A stretch of 64,000 nt of DNA from Pseudoduganella plicata (GTDB lineage Bacteria > Pseudomonadota > Gammaproteobacteria > Burkholderiales > Burkholderiaceae_D), in contig NZ_CP038026.1 in assembly GCF_004421005.1 (NCBI RefSeq), forward strand, positions 930,001-994,000, in the 5' to 3' direction. Positions 61,200 to 64,000 of this stretch are shown in pieces. Position numbers and translations under genes: made by a program. The notes below the pieces were generated by a model that saw only the letters and a program-made list of their open reading frames with translations, ran no database searches and had not been told where the DNA came from. Positions within the stretch are counted from its first letter, which is position 1. The number at the start of each line of letters is the position of its first letter.

Positions 61200-62187
61200 T
61201 TCCACGGCTGCGCCCGCCCTGCCCGCCCTGCGCAAACGGCTGAAAGGCCTGGGGCCCGTCGTCGCACTGGTCCTGCTGTGCATCGCGGGCGCTTCCCTCA
61301 ACAGCGACTTCGCCACGTTCGACAACCTGATGAACGTGCTGACCCGCACGGCGTTCATCGGCATCATTGCCGTCGGCATGACCTTCGTGATCGCGGCCGG
61401 CGGCATCGACCTTTCCGTCGGTTCGCTGGCGGCGCTGATCGCCGGCGTCATGATCGTCGCCATGAACGCGCTGGTGTCGGGTGCGAACGCGCCGTCCGGG
61501 CTGTCCATCGTCATGCTGGGCATCGCGCTGGCACTGGCGTTCGGCGCGCTGTCCGGCACCGTGCATGGCCTCCTGATCACGCACGGGCGCATCGAGCCGT
61601 TCATCGTCACGCTCGGTACACTCGGCATCTTCCGCGCCGTGCTGACGTGGCTGTCCGACGGCGGCGCCCTCACGCTGGACTTCAACCTGTCGGAGCTGTA
61701 CAGCCCTGTCTATTACCACAGCTTCCTTGGCGTGCCGGTGCCGGTGTGGGTCTTCGCGGCCGTCGCCGTCGCCGGCGCCGTGATCCTGAACCGTACCCCG
61801 TACGGCCAGCACGTGCAGGCGATCGGCTCGAACGAGCAGGTGGCGCGCTACGCGTCGATCCGCGTCGACCGCGTGAAAGTGCTGACCTATCTGCTGCTGG
61901 GGGTCTGCGTGGCCATCGCCACGATCCTGTACGTGCCGCGCCTTGGCTCCGCAACGCCGACGACGGGCATTCTGTGGGAGCTGGAAGCCATCGCCGCCGT
62001 CGTGGTGGGCGGCACGTCGCTCAAGGGCGGCGCGGGCCGGATCCTCGGCACCGTGATCGGCGCCGTGCTGCTGTCCGTGATCGGCAACATACTCAATCTC
62101 ACCAGCATCATCAGCGTGCACCTCAACGCCGCCGTGCAGGGCGTTGTCATCGTCACCGTGGCCTACCTGCAGCGCGGGCGCCGCTAA
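61177..62187 (+). CDS. Sugar ABC transporter permease (RbsC type)
   Basis: A 336-residue inner-membrane permease with about ten helices. The segments [28 protein letters not shown] and [21 protein letters not shown] are family hallmarks. The ATG at 61177 overlaps the ATPase gene by 23 bases; a TTG at 61171 is an alternative start. Confidence 0.93.
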
Positions 62188-62207
62188 CCATCTGAAAAGG
62201 AATCGAC

Positions 62208-63149
62208 ATGCGCATCCTATCTCTCTGCCTCGCCGCCGCACTGGTGGCCGGCCACGCCGGCGCCGCCGAAAAGGTCACCCTCGGCGTGGCGATCCCCACG
62301 GCAACGCACGGCTTCACCGGCGGCATCGTCTGGTGGGCCAACCAGGCCAAGAAGGAGCTGGAAGCGGCCCATCCCGACCTGAAGATCATCGTCAAGACGG
62401 CCGGCAGCACGCCCGAACAGGCCAATCAGGTACAGGACCTGTACTCCGTCAACAAGATCAATGCGCTGGTGATCCTGCCGCTGGAATCGGCTTCGCTGAC
62501 GCAGCCGGTAACGCAGGTGAAGAACAAGGGCGTCTACGTCACCGTGGTGGACCGGGGCCTGACCAACCCGGCCGCGCACCATGCCTACGTGGCCGGCGAC
62601 AACACGGCGTTCGGCCGCCTGCCGGCCGAGTACCTGGCCAGGCGGCTGAACGGCAAGGGCAATATCGTTGTCCTGCGCGGCATGCCCACCACGATCGACA
62701 ACGAGCGTGTCGAGGCGTTCAACGCGGAGATCAAGAAACATCCCGGCATCAAGATACTGGATGCGAAGTACGGCAACTGGAACCGCGACGACGCGTTCAA
62801 GGTCACGCAGGACTACCTGACGCGCTTCAAGCAGATCGACGCCGTCTGGGCCGCGGACGACGACATGGCGATCGGCGCGATCAAGGCCATCGAACAGGCC
62901 AGGCGGACCGATATCCGCGAGGTGTTCGGCGGCGCCGGCGCCAAGTTCGCCGTCAAGAAGGTCATCGACGGCGACCGCCTGGTGCAGGCAGATGTGTCGT
63001 ACTCGCCCAAGTTCATCTACGACGCCATCAAGATGACGGCCACGGCCCGCCTGAACGGCCAGGCGCTGCCGGCGCGCACGATCATCCCGTCGGTCCTGAT
63101 CACCAAGGCCAACGCCAGCCAGTTCTACTTCCCCGACTCGCCCTACTGA
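62208..63149 (+). CDS. Sugar ABC transporter periplasmic binding protein
   Basis: A 313-residue protein with signal peptide ([19 protein letters not shown]) and a two-lobed type I binding fold ([58 protein letters not shown]). Ligand specificity is not evident. An AAAGGAATCGAC sequence precedes the ATG. Confidence 0.93.
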   Translation: MRILSLCLAAALVAGHAGAAEKVTLGVAIPTATHGFTGGIVWWANQAKKELEAAHPDLKIIVKTAGSTPEQANQVQDLYSVNKINALVILPLESASLTQPVTQVKNKGVYVTVVDRGLTNPAAHHAYVAGDNTAFGRLPAEYLARRLNGKGNIVVLRGMPTTIDNERVEAFNAEIKKHPGIKILDAKYGNWNRDDAFKVTQDYLTRFKQIDAVWAADDDMAIGAIKAIEQARRTDIREVFGGAGAKFAVKKVIDGDRLVQADVSYSPKFIYDAIKMTATARLNGQALPARTIIPSVLITKANASQFYFPDSPY

Positions 63150-63158
63150 AGGCCGACC

Positions 63159-64000
63159 ATGAAGACGATCAAGGGACCGGCCATCTTCCTGGCCCAGTTC
63201 ATGGGCCAGGAAGCGCCGTTCGACACGCTGGCCAATCTGGCCGGCTGGGCGCGCGCTCTGGGCTACGAAGGCATCCAGCTGCCCACCGATCCGCGCCTGT
63301 TCGACCTCGACATCGCGGCGGACAGCCAGACCTACTGCGACGAGATCGCCGGCGTGCTGGCCGAACACGGTCTCGCAGTCACGGAGCTGTCCACGCACCT
63401 GCAAGGACAGCTGGTGGCCGTGCACCCGGCCTACGACACGCTGTTCGACGGCTTCGCGCCAAGCCATCTGCGCGGCAGACCGCAGGCGCGCCAGGCCTGG
63501 GCCGTGGAGCAGGTGCAGGCCGCGGCGCGCGCCTCGCGCCGCCTGGGCCTGGACGCCCACGCCAGCTTTTCCGGGGCGCTGGCGTGGCCCTACCTGTACC
63601 CGTGGCCGCAGCGGCCGGCCGGCCTTGTCGACGAAGCGTTCGGCGAACTGGCGCGGCGCTGGCGCCCCATCCTCGACGCATTCGGGGAAGCGGGCGTGGA
63701 CATCTGCTACGAGCTGCATCCGGGCGAGGACCTGCACGACGGCGTCACGTTCGAGCGCTTCCTCGATCGCGTGGGTGGCCACTGCCGCGCCAATATCCTG
63801 TACGACCCCAGCCACTTCGTCCTGCAGCAGCTGGACTACCTGGCCTTTATTGACATTTACCATGAACGCATCAAGGCATTCCACGTCAAGGATGCGGAAT
63901 TCCGCCCGGACGGCCGGCAGGGCGTCTACGGCGGCTACGGTTCGTGGCTGGAGCGAGCCGGCCGTTTCCGCTCGCCGGGCGACGGCCAGATCGATTTCAC
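63159..64000 (+). CDS. Sugar phosphate isomerase/epimerase-like TIM barrel (cut by window end)
   Basis: The first 280 codons of a xylose-isomerase-like protein from the ATG at 63159. There is no signal peptide, in contrast to the exported relative at 58860. Segments include YEGIQLPTDPRLFD, AVTELSTHLQGQLVAVHPAY, ICYELHPGEDLHDG (metal-binding Glu) and LYDPSHFVLQQLDYLAFIDIY then IKAFHVKDAEF, all typical of IolE-type metal-dependent epimerases. It starts nine bases after the binding-protein gene and continues past the window. A cytoplasmic step after import is the likely job. Confidence 0.88.
   Translation, partial: MKTIKGPAIFLAQFMGQEAPFDTLANLAGWARALGYEGIQLPTDPRLFDLDIAADSQTYCDEIAGVLAEHGLAVTELSTHLQGQLVAVHPAYDTLFDGFAPSHLRGRPQARQAWAVEQVQAAARASRRLGLDAHASFSGALAWPYLYPWPQRPAGLVDEAFGELARRWRPILDAFGEAGVDICYELHPGEDLHDGVTFERFLDRVGGHCRANILYDPSHFVLQQLDYLAFIDIYHERIKAFHVKDAEFRPDGRQGVYGGYGSWLERAGRFRSPGDGQIDF

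Overview
The window comes from a high-GC betaproteobacterium. Tightly overlapping genes, a type IVb pilus cluster, an HrpL-type type III secretion system (T3SS) and pectin/galactose utilisation genes together point to a plant-associated member of the Oxalobacteraceae (Massilia/Duganella/Herbaspirillum relatives). That placement is inferred from gene content and composition only.

Layout. (1) 1-11.2 kb: the start of a PilT/DotB-like ATPase gene (minus), a response regulator with an atypical receiver (plus), and a complete R64/TCP-like type IVb pilus operon on the minus strand (TcpQ/PilL-like, pilN, O, P, Q, R, S, M, V, T). (2) 11.2-30.4 kb: a T3SS on the minus strand in two back-to-back operons. 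The long one runs sctW, tyeA-like, sycN-like, yscX-like, yscY-like, sctV, two unknown genes, sctD, N, O, P, Q, R, S, T, U and a Pro/Cys-rich unknown gene. The second runs sctI, J, K, L, hrpF-like, hrpG-like, sctC. Its order is Hrp1-like, but it carries a TyeA/SycN/YscX/YscY set typical of Ysc systems. (3) 30.4-42.2 kb: an HrpL-type ECF sigma factor and its probable regulon: a CesT-like chaperone, a methyltransferase preceded by a 36-residue peptide gene, a four-repeat HrpF/NopX-like EF-hand protein, three tiny genes that include the best needle/pilin candidates, a small Gly-rich acidic secreted-protein candidate, a PhyH-type dioxygenase, and a mirror-image pair of paralogous effector candidates. 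I found seven hrp-box-like promoters (GGAACC-N15/16-CCACNNA) by eye, two of them perfect, in front of these units. (4) 42.2-52.3 kb: pectin use, with a PL10 pectate lyase, a GH43 enzyme, a frameshifted TonB-dependent receptor, galK, galT and a sodium/sugar symporter. (5) 52.6-64 kb: an M20 amidohydrolase, a small hypothetical protein, and a probable 3-keto-glycoside pathway (DUF1080 hydrolase, PAS-AraC regulator, GMC dehydrogenase with its small subunit, exported TIM-barrel epimerase, sugar ABC transporter, second TIM-barrel enzyme cut by the window end).

How it fits together. The sigma factor probably switches on the secretion machine, its needle/pilin candidates, extracellular accessory proteins and effectors through the hrp boxes. 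The adjacent pilus could supply attachment, and the pectinolytic and sugar genes would use plant cell-wall products. Two genes (effector B and the TonB-dependent receptor) are each broken by a one-base deficit in a run of four G/C. Both reading frames are otherwise intact, so sequencing error and real mutation both remain possible. I saw no insertion sequences, tRNA or rRNA genes, or CRISPR arrays.
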